From the NCBI RefSeq assembly GCF_014529945.1, contig NZ_JACVFB010000003.1, positions 62,001-126,000 on the forward strand: a DNA stretch of 64,000 bases, given 5' to 3'. Origin of the DNA: Chitinophaga varians. Its GTDB lineage: Bacteria; Bacteroidota; Bacteroidia; Chitinophagales; Chitinophagaceae. The notes below the pieces were generated by a model. It saw only the letters and a program-made list of their open reading frames with translations. It did no database searches and had not been told where the DNA came from. Positions within the stretch are counted from its first letter, which is position 1; every line of letters starts with the position of its first letter. Of the stretch, positions 45,651-53,396 are shown piece by piece. The position numbers and the translations under genes were made by a program.

Positions 45651-45776
45651 AGCATTTAATGTTTAAAATTCATTCCATTGCCAAACCCGCTTTCAACATG
45701 CACCTCCGAATGATATACCAGCATCGGATGCTATAAAAATACAGTAAAATCAACAGAAAAAAGCTATATTGATCAT

Positions 45777-46202
45777 ATGCTTATCTATACCACACTGCTC
45801 GACCAGACCTATCAGGAGGCCATCGCTTTGGAAACGGTAACAGATGTCTTCAGCCGGCTTCGCCAAAAAGATCTCCAGGAAACCAATGGCGGATATTTCG
45901 AGTACCTGATGGATGAAGGTGCTGCGATCGTGCTGTTCTTTATTATGCGGACCCCTGATGAAATTTCTTTCCGGTATGACTACAATGCTCCTGATACCCG
46001 CCGTGGCACCGCATGGTACAGCGTTACGGATATGCATGACCGTACCACCACCGACGCCGGTGATGAACAATATGTACCGACCCATTCTTTTGTGAGCATG
46101 ACCACGGCCCTGGCGATTATTACGCAGTTCTTCCGGCGCCCGGAAGAAAAACCGGCTGCCGTCAACTGGCAGGACGCCGAGTTTTTCGACTGGCCCGGTT
46201 AA
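45777..46202 (+). CDS. Imm1-like putative immunity protein
   Basis: 141 residues, no signal. The closing segment VSMTTALAIITQFFRRPEEK followed by PAAVNWQD resembles the Imm1 family pattern, in which an Ala-rich helix precedes a loop with Pro and Trp. Imm1 proteins neutralise deaminase or nuclease toxins of polymorphic toxin systems. No toxin is seen in the window, so it would be an orphan. Match is by eye and moderate. Confidence 0.5.
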   Translation: MLIYTTLLDQTYQEAIALETVTDVFSRLRQKDLQETNGGYFEYLMDEGAAIVLFFIMRTPDEISFRYDYNAPDTRRGTAWYSVTDMHDRTTTDAGDEQYVPTHSFVSMTTALAIITQFFRRPEEKPAAVNWQDAEFFDWPG

Positions 46203-46230
46203 CAACTTGCAGATTTTTTTTGCAACAACG

Positions 46231-46261
46231 TTTCATTTTCAAAATACATATCCTATATTTG
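46231..46261 (+). promoter_or_regulatory. Candidate promoter of the lanthipeptide export/receptor operon
   Basis: TTTC at 46231-46234, 19-bp spacer, TATATTTG at 46254-46261, an exact -7 match. The ATG of the first gene follows only 4 bases later, so either the message is leaderless or translation starts further in. Confidence 0.5.
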
Positions 46262-46265
46262 CCCT

Positions 46266-46601
46266 ATGCACCCAACACCATTTCATATCACCCGCAGACT
46301 AACAGCCTTCTTCCTGATGGCCCTGCTGGTGTTTGTGCAGATGGTAAAACTGCTTCACCACCACCCGGCTACCGCCCAGGGCTATACGACGCATCATCAC
46401 GGACTGAACGACCAACAGCTGCAGACATCGCATGCGTGCGACATCTGTGACTTTCAGCTGGCCAAAGATGCCACCGTTCCGGATTTTATTTCTTCTCCTC
46501 CACTACTATCCATTCCATACATTACCTTCTCTTTCATTACAGCAAACGGGCACCCTGGCGCACAACAAGTGCAGGCCAACAGAGGGCCTCCGGCCGCGTG
46601 A
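46266..46601 (+). CDS. Small His/Cys-rich membrane-anchored protein
   Basis: 111 residues. One hydrophobic helix (LTAFFLMALLVFVQMVKLL) is followed by His clusters (LHHHPATAQGYTTHHHG) and HACDICDFQLA, a CxxC flanked by His and Asp. Small secreted proteins with a His run and a CxICDF motif occur in Bacteroidota beside metal-related TonB receptors, so metal binding is plausible. It heads the operon with the ABC transporter (58 bp gap). Start is uncertain because the promoter element lies 4 bases upstream; the next ATG is at 46317. Confidence 0.6.
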   Translation: MHPTPFHITRRLTAFFLMALLVFVQMVKLLHHHPATAQGYTTHHHGLNDQQLQTSHACDICDFQLAKDATVPDFISSPPLLSIPYITFSFITANGHPGAQQVQANRGPPAA

Positions 46602-46659
46602 TCTTTTTCTCAAAGACACTTTCCATTTCTGTTTCATTGTACCCGTATTGCTGTAACTT

Positions 46660-47370
46660 ATGCTGCAAGCTATTGCGTTAACCAAAACATTTGGCCGGCA
46701 TACCGCGCTGCATGCGCTGGACCTGTCTGTCGCCAAAGGTGAAATTTTCTGCCTGCTGGGGCCTAACGGCGCCGGCAAAACCACTACCATCAGTTGTTTT
46801 CTGGGCTTCCTCGCTCCCACGTCCGGAGAAGCGTTGGTGAATGGAATATCGGTGTTTAGCCGGCCACAGGAAGCACGAAGGCATCTCGCTTATATACCCG
46901 AGACCGTTACCTTGTATCCGTATTTGAGTGGTCTGGAGAACCTCACCTTTTTCCATTCGCTCACCGGTGAACAACTTCCCAAACCCATCGCCATCGGGCT
47001 ATTGCTGGAGGCTGGTTTGCAGGAATCCGCCATTCACCGGCCGGTACAGCGTTATTCCAAAGGTATGCGGCAGAAAGTAGGCATCGCGATAGCCACCGCT
47101 AAAAAAGCTGGCGCTCTGTTGCTGGACGAGCCCACCTCCGGGCTGGACCCCAGTGCCAGCAATGAATTCTCCGCATTGCTGCGCCGCTTCAGCCAGGAAG
47201 GCCGCGCCGTACTGATGGCCACCCATGATATTTACCGCGCCAAAGAAGTCGCCACCCGCATCGGTATCATGCGGGACGGGCACCTGATGACCATCATGGA
47301 CGCTGCGGCCATAGACCACTACACGCTGGAAAACAGCTACATGGAATACATGGAAACATCCACCTGGTAA
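46660..47370 (+). CDS. ABC transporter ATP-binding protein
   Basis: 236 residues. Walker A GPNGAGKTT (34-42), YIPETVTLYPYLSG at the Q-loop region, signature YSKGMRQKV (Gly of the usual SGG replaced by Lys), Walker B LLLDEPTSGLDP and MATHDIYRAKEVA. Of the kind that works with ABC-2 permeases for export or self-protection (LanF-like). Two permease genes follow directly, so it likely powers them. Confidence 0.92.
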   Translation: MLQAIALTKTFGRHTALHALDLSVAKGEIFCLLGPNGAGKTTTISCFLGFLAPTSGEALVNGISVFSRPQEARRHLAYIPETVTLYPYLSGLENLTFFHSLTGEQLPKPIAIGLLLEAGLQESAIHRPVQRYSKGMRQKVGIAIATAKKAGALLLDEPTSGLDPSASNEFSALLRRFSQEGRAVLMATHDIYRAKEVATRIGIMRDGHLMTIMDAAAIDHYTLENSYMEYMETSTW

Positions 47371-47383
47371 CAAACATCCTGTT

Positions 47384-48763
47384 ATGTTCAGTATAATTGC
47401 CATCAAAGAATGGCACATGGTGTGGCGTAATTACACCGTGGCCATTACCCTGTTGTCTGCACTGGTGCTGTCCGGCATCGCGGCAGCCGGCTCCCGCCTG
47501 CTGTACCGGCAGGAGCAGCAACAACGGGAAGCGGCCAACCGGCAGTTCCGCCAGCAGTGGGAACTATTGCGCGCTGATGATCCACACAGCGCAGCCCACT
47601 TCGGTACTTATATCTTCAAACCGCTCACACCACTGAGCCGGTTCGACAGTGGACTAGAACCCTTCACCGGCAACGCCATGCGGATTGAAGCCCATGTGCA
47701 GCACACCATGGCCACCCCTCCCCTGACCCCTGCTGATGTTTATCTCCGCTTTGGTGCACTCACCCCCGCAACAGTACTACAACTGTTCTTTCCTCTGTTA
47801 CTTTTCTTCCTGTGTTTCAACAGTTATACCCAGGAGAAAACCAGTGGCACGCTGCGCTTACAGTTGATACAGGGCGCCACTCTCCGCAGCATCCTACGCG
47901 GTAAGGCCCTGCTGTACCTGGTTATCATGGCGGCCATGCTATTACTGTCTATGTTACTGTATTTCCCGATGATGACCACTTCCGGTGCGTTACCCCACAT
48001 CTTACTATTGGTGGTTAGTTATGGCAGTTATGCCGGCATCTTCGTCATGCTCGGTCTATGGCTCTCTACCGTGGCCCGCCACGCCGGGCAGTCGTTACTA
48101 CTGCTATGCGGCATCTGGTTGTGCTGGCACATCCTGCTGCCCCGGCTGGCGGCAGCTACGGGAGAAGCGCTTTATCCATTACCATCCCAACCAGCTATAC
48201 AGGAAAAAATCGATCAGGCCATCAAAACAGGCATCGATGGCAACGATCCCCGAGATGCCCGTACCGCCCGCCTGGAACAGGCCGTGTTGCAGCAGTATAA
48301 GGTTAGCTCTCCTGAGCAGCTGCCGGTGAACTTTGACGCGATCAGGCTGCAGGCCGATGAAGACTATGCCCAACGGGTATACGAAAAATATGGTGCTAAG
48401 ATCGACAGCCTGGTACGCTTGCAAAACAATGTGCAACATTATCTGGTACTGGCTGATCCCTATCTCGCCATCCGCAGTATTTCCATGGCGCTATGCGGCA
48501 CCGACTATGCGCATCAGTATCATTTTAATCAGGCGGCAGTGCAGTACCGCAACATGTTCATCCGCCGCCTGAACAACGCCATGGCTTATGGTGGAGAGCA
48601 GGGCCGCAGCCTCTATCGGCAGATGCCCGCTTTTCATTATGAGCCGCCTGCCACCGCGCAGGTGCTCCGTGGACAGTGGTTGCCCGCGCTGTCTTTGCTG
48701 TTATGGCTGATCATCAGTATCTCACTTTTAAACCGTTCTGCCAAACATGCATCGATTCAATAA
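47384..48763 (+). CDS. ABC-2 type permease with large periplasmic loop (DUF3526-like), subunit 1
   Basis: 459 residues. First membrane helix VAITLLSALVLSGIAAAGSR, then a long outside loop of about 100 residues and four further helices (LQLFFPLLLFFLCFNSYTQE; LLYLVIMAAMLLLSMLLYFP; LLLVVSYGSYAGIFVMLGLW; SLLLLCGIWLCWHILLPRLA), a second loop and a last helix near the C-terminus. The EKTSGTLRLQLIQG cytoplasmic segment is the usual ATPase contact. Overlaps the next gene by 17 bp, showing tight coupling. Confidence 0.85.
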   Translation: MFSIIAIKEWHMVWRNYTVAITLLSALVLSGIAAAGSRLLYRQEQQQREAANRQFRQQWELLRADDPHSAAHFGTYIFKPLTPLSRFDSGLEPFTGNAMRIEAHVQHTMATPPLTPADVYLRFGALTPATVLQLFFPLLLFFLCFNSYTQEKTSGTLRLQLIQGATLRSILRGKALLYLVIMAAMLLLSMLLYFPMMTTSGALPHILLLVVSYGSYAGIFVMLGLWLSTVARHAGQSLLLLCGIWLCWHILLPRLAAATGEALYPLPSQPAIQEKIDQAIKTGIDGNDPRDARTARLEQAVLQQYKVSSPEQLPVNFDAIRLQADEDYAQRVYEKYGAKIDSLVRLQNNVQHYLVLADPYLAIRSISMALCGTDYAHQYHFNQAAVQYRNMFIRRLNNAMAYGGEQGRSLYRQMPAFHYEPPATAQVLRGQWLPALSLLLWLIISISLLNRSAKHASIQ

Positions 48764-50192
48764 ATACCTGTCCGTGGCGCATCAGGAATGGCGCTTGCTA
48801 TGCCGTACCAGGCTACTGCCGGTCGTTGCCGCCATCCTGCTGCCCGCGGCATTGATAGCGTTGTATTATGGTCATACGGTGTCGGCCAAACGACAGGTGA
48901 CGGTGGATAGTCTGCGACAGCACTATCAACAACAGCTCACCACCCTGCGCGCCCAACTACAGGCAGACACCAGCACGCCACAGGGCAAAGCGGCTTACAT
49001 AGCCGCCACCTGGCCTATCGTGGCCGATCACCGGCTGCATGCCGTTGTGTGGTACCCGCCATCGCCGGGAGCTGCATTGTCCATCGGCATGAGCGATCTG
49101 GCAAAATACTATTACCCCATTGCGGTGAAGAGCAGCTACGCGCCTACCGAAGAAAAAATCAGCAATCCGCTGCAACTGGCCACCGGCAATTTTGATGCGG
49201 CCTTCCTGCTGATTTACCTGATGCCGTTACTCGCCATTTGCATCAGTTGCCAGCTGTTATCACAGGAAAAAGAACAAGGCACCTTATCATTGCTTCTGGT
49301 ACAACATGGCGCACTCACAGGCCTACTCCTGTTAAGGTTATTGATAAGGTACCTCCTTCTGCTGTCGGGGATGGTAATAATAGTCACGGTGGGCATGGCC
49401 CTGTCTGCCCCGAAACAGGGTTTCCCCTGGATGGAATGGGCTGCCTGGGTGGGTGTAACTGCCGTCTGGCTCTCTTTCTGGATGGGCCTCATCTGGTTTG
49501 TGATTGCCTGGAACCTGCATACCACTACCAATCTGATATCACTTTTCAGCCTTTGGTTGTTGCTGTTGATTGTATTACCCGCCGGTTATAGGTTGATGTC
49601 TGCCCGGCCACGGACAGATGATACCGCAGCTAATGCCGCGGTGCAGCGAGCGCTGGAATGGGACACCTGGGACCTTCCCAAACGACAGCTGCTGGACAGC
49701 TTCTATCAGCGTTATCCACACTACCGCAATGCGCAGGCCTACGATACAGGCATGACCAGCTCCCGTCACGCGATGGCTTACTATTCCCTGGTAGACCAGC
49801 GCATGCAACGTATCGTTGATGCACAGGAAGCACACCAACATACCGGCCAACAAATGCTCAACATCTCATTGAGATATAACCCGGCAGTATACACGCAGTT
49901 ACTGCTCAACAGTATCTCCCGCACGGATATAGCCGACTATGATCATTTCCGGGAAGAGGCCCGCCGCTTCCGGGACCAGTGGAAACAATTCTTTTACCAG
50001 CGACATTTTCATGACCAGCTGCTAACGGATGCAGCCTACCAGTCGTTGCCGGTTTATCATCCATCCTACGACCCTGAAAGTCCTGCCCGCTGGCGTAGCG
50101 GCATCCTGTACCTGCTGGCGCTGACCGCCGCCGGGCTGGGCGCCGGGACACTGGTGCTGAAAAGAAAACTGACTGATCTCCATAAAATATGA
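48747..50192 (+). CDS. ABC-2 type permease with large periplasmic loop (DUF3526-like), subunit 2
   Basis: 481 residues, same layout as the previous gene: helix RLLPVVAAILLPAALIALYY, long loop, EKEQGTLSLLLVQHG as ATPase contact, helices including LLLLSGMVIIVTVGMAL and LISLFSLWLLLLIVLPAGYR, second loop and terminal helix. Together the two permeases and the ATPase should form one heteromeric transporter. Overlaps the following receptor gene by 4 bp (ATGA). Confidence 0.85.
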   Translation: MHRFNKYLSVAHQEWRLLCRTRLLPVVAAILLPAALIALYYGHTVSAKRQVTVDSLRQHYQQQLTTLRAQLQADTSTPQGKAAYIAATWPIVADHRLHAVVWYPPSPGAALSIGMSDLAKYYYPIAVKSSYAPTEEKISNPLQLATGNFDAAFLLIYLMPLLAICISCQLLSQEKEQGTLSLLLVQHGALTGLLLLRLLIRYLLLLSGMVIIVTVGMALSAPKQGFPWMEWAAWVGVTAVWLSFWMGLIWFVIAWNLHTTTNLISLFSLWLLLLIVLPAGYRLMSARPRTDDTAANAAVQRALEWDTWDLPKRQLLDSFYQRYPHYRNAQAYDTGMTSSRHAMAYYSLVDQRMQRIVDAQEAHQHTGQQMLNISLRYNPAVYTQLLLNSISRTDIADYDHFREEARRFRDQWKQFFYQRHFHDQLLTDAAYQSLPVYHPSYDPESPARWRSGILYLLALTAAGLGAGTLVLKRKLTDLHKI

Positions 50193-52327
50193 ACATGCAT
50201 AAAACATTACCTGTGTTAATAGGTCTTAGTACCATCTCCCTGTACAGCTATGGCCAGCATCATACCGACAGCCTGCGCAAACAACGATTGCGGGAAGTCA
50301 TCGTATTGGACAAGAAGAAAACCATGAAAGCAGACAGCATGTCGTCTACCTTACGACTGGAAGGCCGGCTGCTGGAGACACCACAAAACATCACCTCCGT
50401 GACCAGTGAACTGGTCCGCGAACAGGGCGGGCTGGAGATAAAAGACATCGCCCGCAACGCCAGCGGTGTAAAGATGGGGTACAACAGCTCCGTCTTCGAT
50501 GCCTCCACCACGGTGATGGTCAGGGGCTTTGGCGCCATCACTTATGTCAACGGTATGCCGCAGCGTAGCACCATGGGCGCGCTCATAGACGATGCCGCCA
50601 TGATAGATCGGGTGGACTTCATCAAAGGTCCCGCCGGTTTTCTGCTCTCTTCCGGCGAACCCGGCGGCAGTATCAATATCACCACCAAAACGCCCGGCCC
50701 ACAGCGCATCCGGCAGATAGAAGCCGCCGGCGGCAGTTTCGGCTTCCTGCGTGTAGCCGCCGACGTAGGCGGGGCTGTACAGCCCAAAGGATTTTCCTAT
50801 CGTATCAACGCCGCCTATCAGCAACAACAAAGTTTTCAGGATTTCATCAAAACGCGGAAATACATCGCGTCGCCGGTGATACAATACAACTTCAGTCCCG
50901 GTACCTGGCTGCTGGCAGAGTACAACCTCATACGCATGACCGCCGACGGCGGCAGCAGCGTCACACAAACCGGTACCGAGGCAGATGTACTGCAACACCG
51001 CATCGGCAACAACTACGCCGGCGATCCGAATCTGCCGCAGTCTTACACCATGTCCCAAAGCGTGCGACTGATGTTCTCCCATCGTTTCAACAGCCGATGG
51101 AAAATGACGATCCAGTCGAAGTATACCGCTACGCCCAGCGCCGCATGGTCGTTGCTCTCCGACAACTACTCCCCGGTTAATTTCGACAGTACGAATATCA
51201 CCAGGCGCATGTCGCAATATAGCTATGTCAACGGGCGGGTAGCGGCAGCACAGGCGTATATCAACGGTACTTTCCACACGGGCCGCTCCGTCAGCCATCA
51301 ATTGGTGGCAGGCATCGACTACAATTACAGCAAAGACGATTTCTCCGTGGCCTATGGGCAATACAAATTTGTATTCGACCGGAACCAGCCACAGTATGGC
51401 TTACCGAAAGACAGCGTGCAGGCATTAGGCAAACCGAGACTGATTGTCCGGGAAAACAACTGGTGGTCTGCTTTTGTCTACAATACCACCCGGGTGCACC
51501 AAAACTGGCTCTTCAACTATGGCGGTCGTTTTACATTCAATATGCCCGTCACCACCAACGCGAAGACGCCCCTTCGAAATGAAACCGCTTTCTCTCCCCG
51601 GCTGGGTATCACCCGCCTGTTGGGTGAAAACACCAGCGTGTATGCCGTATACGATCAGTCGTTTATTCCGCAGGCTGGCGCCGACTTTGCCGGGAACAAC
51701 TTCAAACCCTTGCGGGGCAACAGCTTCGAGGTAGGCGCCAAGCGCGAATGGTTCCAGCGTAAACTGATCACCACACTGGCAGGTTATCATATCATCAAAA
51801 ACAACCTGTTGGTATCCGATCTGCAACATCCCGGTTTCAGCCGGCAGATAGGGCAGGCTACCAGCACCGGTGTGGAAGCAGACATCATCGGACGGCTGTC
51901 CGACCGCTTCACCGTATCTGCCAACTACGCCTATACGTATGCTATTACCAGTAAAGACAGCCGCCCGGAAAATGAAGGTACCCGGCTGGCCTTTACGCCG
52001 GAACAGATGATCAACACCTGGGTGCAGTATGCTATCCCGGTGACCGCACAGGCACGGCTGAGCATCAGCGCCGGACAGAGCACCGTCACCCGCACCGCCA
52101 CCTATACGCCGGACGTATACCTGAAAGGCTATACGAAACTGGACGCAGGCGTTGCCTGGGATGCCGGTCGTTGGTACATACGCGTGATAGCGGACAATCT
52201 CACCAATAAAAGATATTTCTCCAGTGGCGACATTCTCATCGGCTCTATTCATGAAGGTGTTAAAAGCTACTACTATATAGAAGGAGCACCGCTTTCATTC
52301 AAAGCCTTTGCGGGCATCAGACTGTAG
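50189..52327 (+). CDS. TonB-dependent receptor, siderophore type
   Basis: 712 residues with a short signal peptide (ISLYSYGQ). No CarboxypepD or STN domain; the TonB-box region LREVIVLDKKK is followed by the plug (NASGVKMGYNSSVFDASTTV; MIDRVDFIKGPAGFLLSSGE; GGSINITTKTPG) and a siderophore-type barrel ending PLSFKAFAGIRL. Its start overlaps the permease stop and the lanthipeptide precursor lies 78 bp downstream. Uptake or sensing of the peptide product, or of metal bound to it, is a hypothesis from position. Confidence 0.9.
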   Translation: MNMHKTLPVLIGLSTISLYSYGQHHTDSLRKQRLREVIVLDKKKTMKADSMSSTLRLEGRLLETPQNITSVTSELVREQGGLEIKDIARNASGVKMGYNSSVFDASTTVMVRGFGAITYVNGMPQRSTMGALIDDAAMIDRVDFIKGPAGFLLSSGEPGGSINITTKTPGPQRIRQIEAAGGSFGFLRVAADVGGAVQPKGFSYRINAAYQQQQSFQDFIKTRKYIASPVIQYNFSPGTWLLAEYNLIRMTADGGSSVTQTGTEADVLQHRIGNNYAGDPNLPQSYTMSQSVRLMFSHRFNSRWKMTIQSKYTATPSAAWSLLSDNYSPVNFDSTNITRRMSQYSYVNGRVAAAQAYINGTFHTGRSVSHQLVAGIDYNYSKDDFSVAYGQYKFVFDRNQPQYGLPKDSVQALGKPRLIVRENNWWSAFVYNTTRVHQNWLFNYGGRFTFNMPVTTNAKTPLRNETAFSPRLGITRLLGENTSVYAVYDQSFIPQAGADFAGNNFKPLRGNSFEVGAKREWFQRKLITTLAGYHIIKNNLLVSDLQHPGFSRQIGQATSTGVEADIIGRLSDRFTVSANYAYTYAITSKDSRPENEGTRLAFTPEQMINTWVQYAIPVTAQARLSISAGQSTVTRTATYTPDVYLKGYTKLDAGVAWDAGRWYIRVIADNLTNKRYFSSGDILIGSIHEGVKSYYYIEGAPLSFKAFAGIRL

Positions 52328-52405
52328 TCTTCAAAACTATTGCGCAATAAGGGGATAAGCCGAAACCCCATAATAGTAGGCATTAACTATCAAAAACACT
52401 ATTTT

Positions 52406-52588
52406 ATGAAAGAACAATCCATCCATCTCCAGCTGAGCATCGACGATCTGAAAATTGACAGCTTCGTTACCAGCCTCGACAACGAAATGAACATGCGCCT
52501 CGCCGGCGGACTGGCAGGCCAAAGCCATCCCACGCATACCCTGCAGACAGATGATGAGCACCACCTGTGCACCACCATCATCTGCTAA
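52406..52588 (+). CDS. Class I lanthipeptide precursor peptide (pinensin-type leader)
   Basis: 60 residues. The leader (1-35) is acidic and amphipathic (SIDDLKIDSFVTSLDNE) and ends in RLAGG, a double-Gly cleavage site. The core (36-60) is LAGQSHPTHTLQTDDEHH then LCTTIIC: Ser40, Thr43, Thr45, Thr48, Thr56, Thr57 and only Cys55 and Cys60. At most two thioether rings can form; Cys60 with Thr56 or Thr57 gives a small C-terminal ring, and Cys55 must pair with an upstream residue. Four His lie in the core. The split LanB and LanC genes 7-11 kb downstream support the call. It has its own terminator. Confidence 0.85.
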   Translation: MKEQSIHLQLSIDDLKIDSFVTSLDNEMNMRLAGGLAGQSHPTHTLQTDDEHHLCTTIIC

Positions 52589-52610
52589 GGTTATACGAAC
52601 GGAAAAGTAA

Positions 52611-52657
52611 AAGGCTGGCCAAAAAGTAGGAAGCTACTTTTGGTCAGCCTTCTTTTT
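52611..52657 (+). terminator. Terminator of the lanthipeptide precursor gene
   Basis: Long imperfect inverted repeat (AAGGCTGGCC...GGTCAGCCTT, one bulge and one G-T pair) followed by TCTTTTTT. Separates the precursor from the downstream SusC/SusD operon. Confidence 0.8.
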
Positions 52658-52850
52658 TCGCCCCAAACAGCACAATATTTGCATACTCTTTACCAATAAC
52701 TGCAAGATAATTTAGAGCTTTGTAAACAAATTGTCAGAAAACAATCCAATGCAGCCTGAGTAGGGATTTAAGCCCTAATTTACTAGACAATTTCGAAACC
52801 GTTACACAACGAATGAAAGCATGAGCTAGTTGAAGAAAAATGAACACTGA
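52644..52850 (-). pseudogene. Degenerate coding remnant, possibly a transposase C-terminus
   Basis: On the minus strand a frame without a start reads QLAHAFIRCVTVSKLSSKLG, then LKSLLRLHWIVF, one stop, and QFVYKALNYLAVIGKEYANI ending VLFGAKKEG and a stop at 52644. The protein-like composition and interrupting stop suggest a decayed gene end. Identity with a transposase is a guess from its look, not a recognised family. Its 3' end lies inside the terminator stem. Confidence 0.3.
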
Positions 52851-53396
52851 AAAAACGTTGTTATTCTATCCTTGATTTGTTAGTCGCGGGCCGCGTGTAG
52901 TTAGCTTCTAAATTTTTTTATGTCAACCAAAATTTAAATTGATTTAACCATTCTTCTCACTAACGCTGATAATGTATTGTTCCAATGATTTTTTCCTGCC
53001 GGAATTAAGTTGACGCTTTTTTCTGAAAGGAAAGGAGATCTGTCTGATTCTAATGCACTGGATTTAACCGTTGAATAATGAAAAACAGGTGATGCATACG
53101 TCATGCATAACATCTTCCCATCAACCAAAAATCAATAACATGTCTACACTCCTCTTCCGGGACCACATTCGTGGCAGCTAAGCCGTATCTGCACGGCATG
53201 CAGATGTAATTTTTTATGAACGATAGTTTACTATCCGCCGCCCTGTCACCACAGGGCATGGCCGGTTATTGCCTGTTAAGTTCATAAAATCTTCCAACTG
53301 ACCAGCCTGTTTGTATACAGGCAAAAGGCGCTGCTATAGCAGGGCCAGGCCGTGCAATGCCTATTATCAACCATCATCATCCAAAAAAACAGTACA
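52660..53396. other. Gene-poor stretch between the precursor and the SusC operon
   Basis: About 740 bp. The first part holds the degenerate minus-strand frame; 52850-53180 is A/T-rich with nothing I can support; 53187-53342 carries five small perfect inverted repeats, listed separately. The largest intact frame here (64 residues, minus strand) has no recognisable content. Confidence 0.6.
53187..53342 (+). repeat. Cluster of five short perfect hairpins upstream of SusC
   Basis: ATCTGCA/TGCAGAT (53187-53205, followed by ATTTTTT), GATAG/CTATC (53222-53235), CCCTGT/ACAGGG (53241-53256), GCCTGT/ACAGGC (53305-53322) and CTGCTATAGCAG (53331-53342). Loops are 4-6 bases except the last, which has none. 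The array ends 54 bp before the SusC start, so it would lie in its leader RNA or control region. Confidence 0.6.

Noticed and set aside
50351..51361. 336-residue minus-strand open frame
   Set aside because: Antisense to the TonB receptor, with shadow-type composition.
52934..53128. 64-residue minus-strand open frame in the gene-poor stretch
   Set aside because: No recognisable motif, no neighbouring operon partner and no promoter or convincing start; cannot be supported as a gene.
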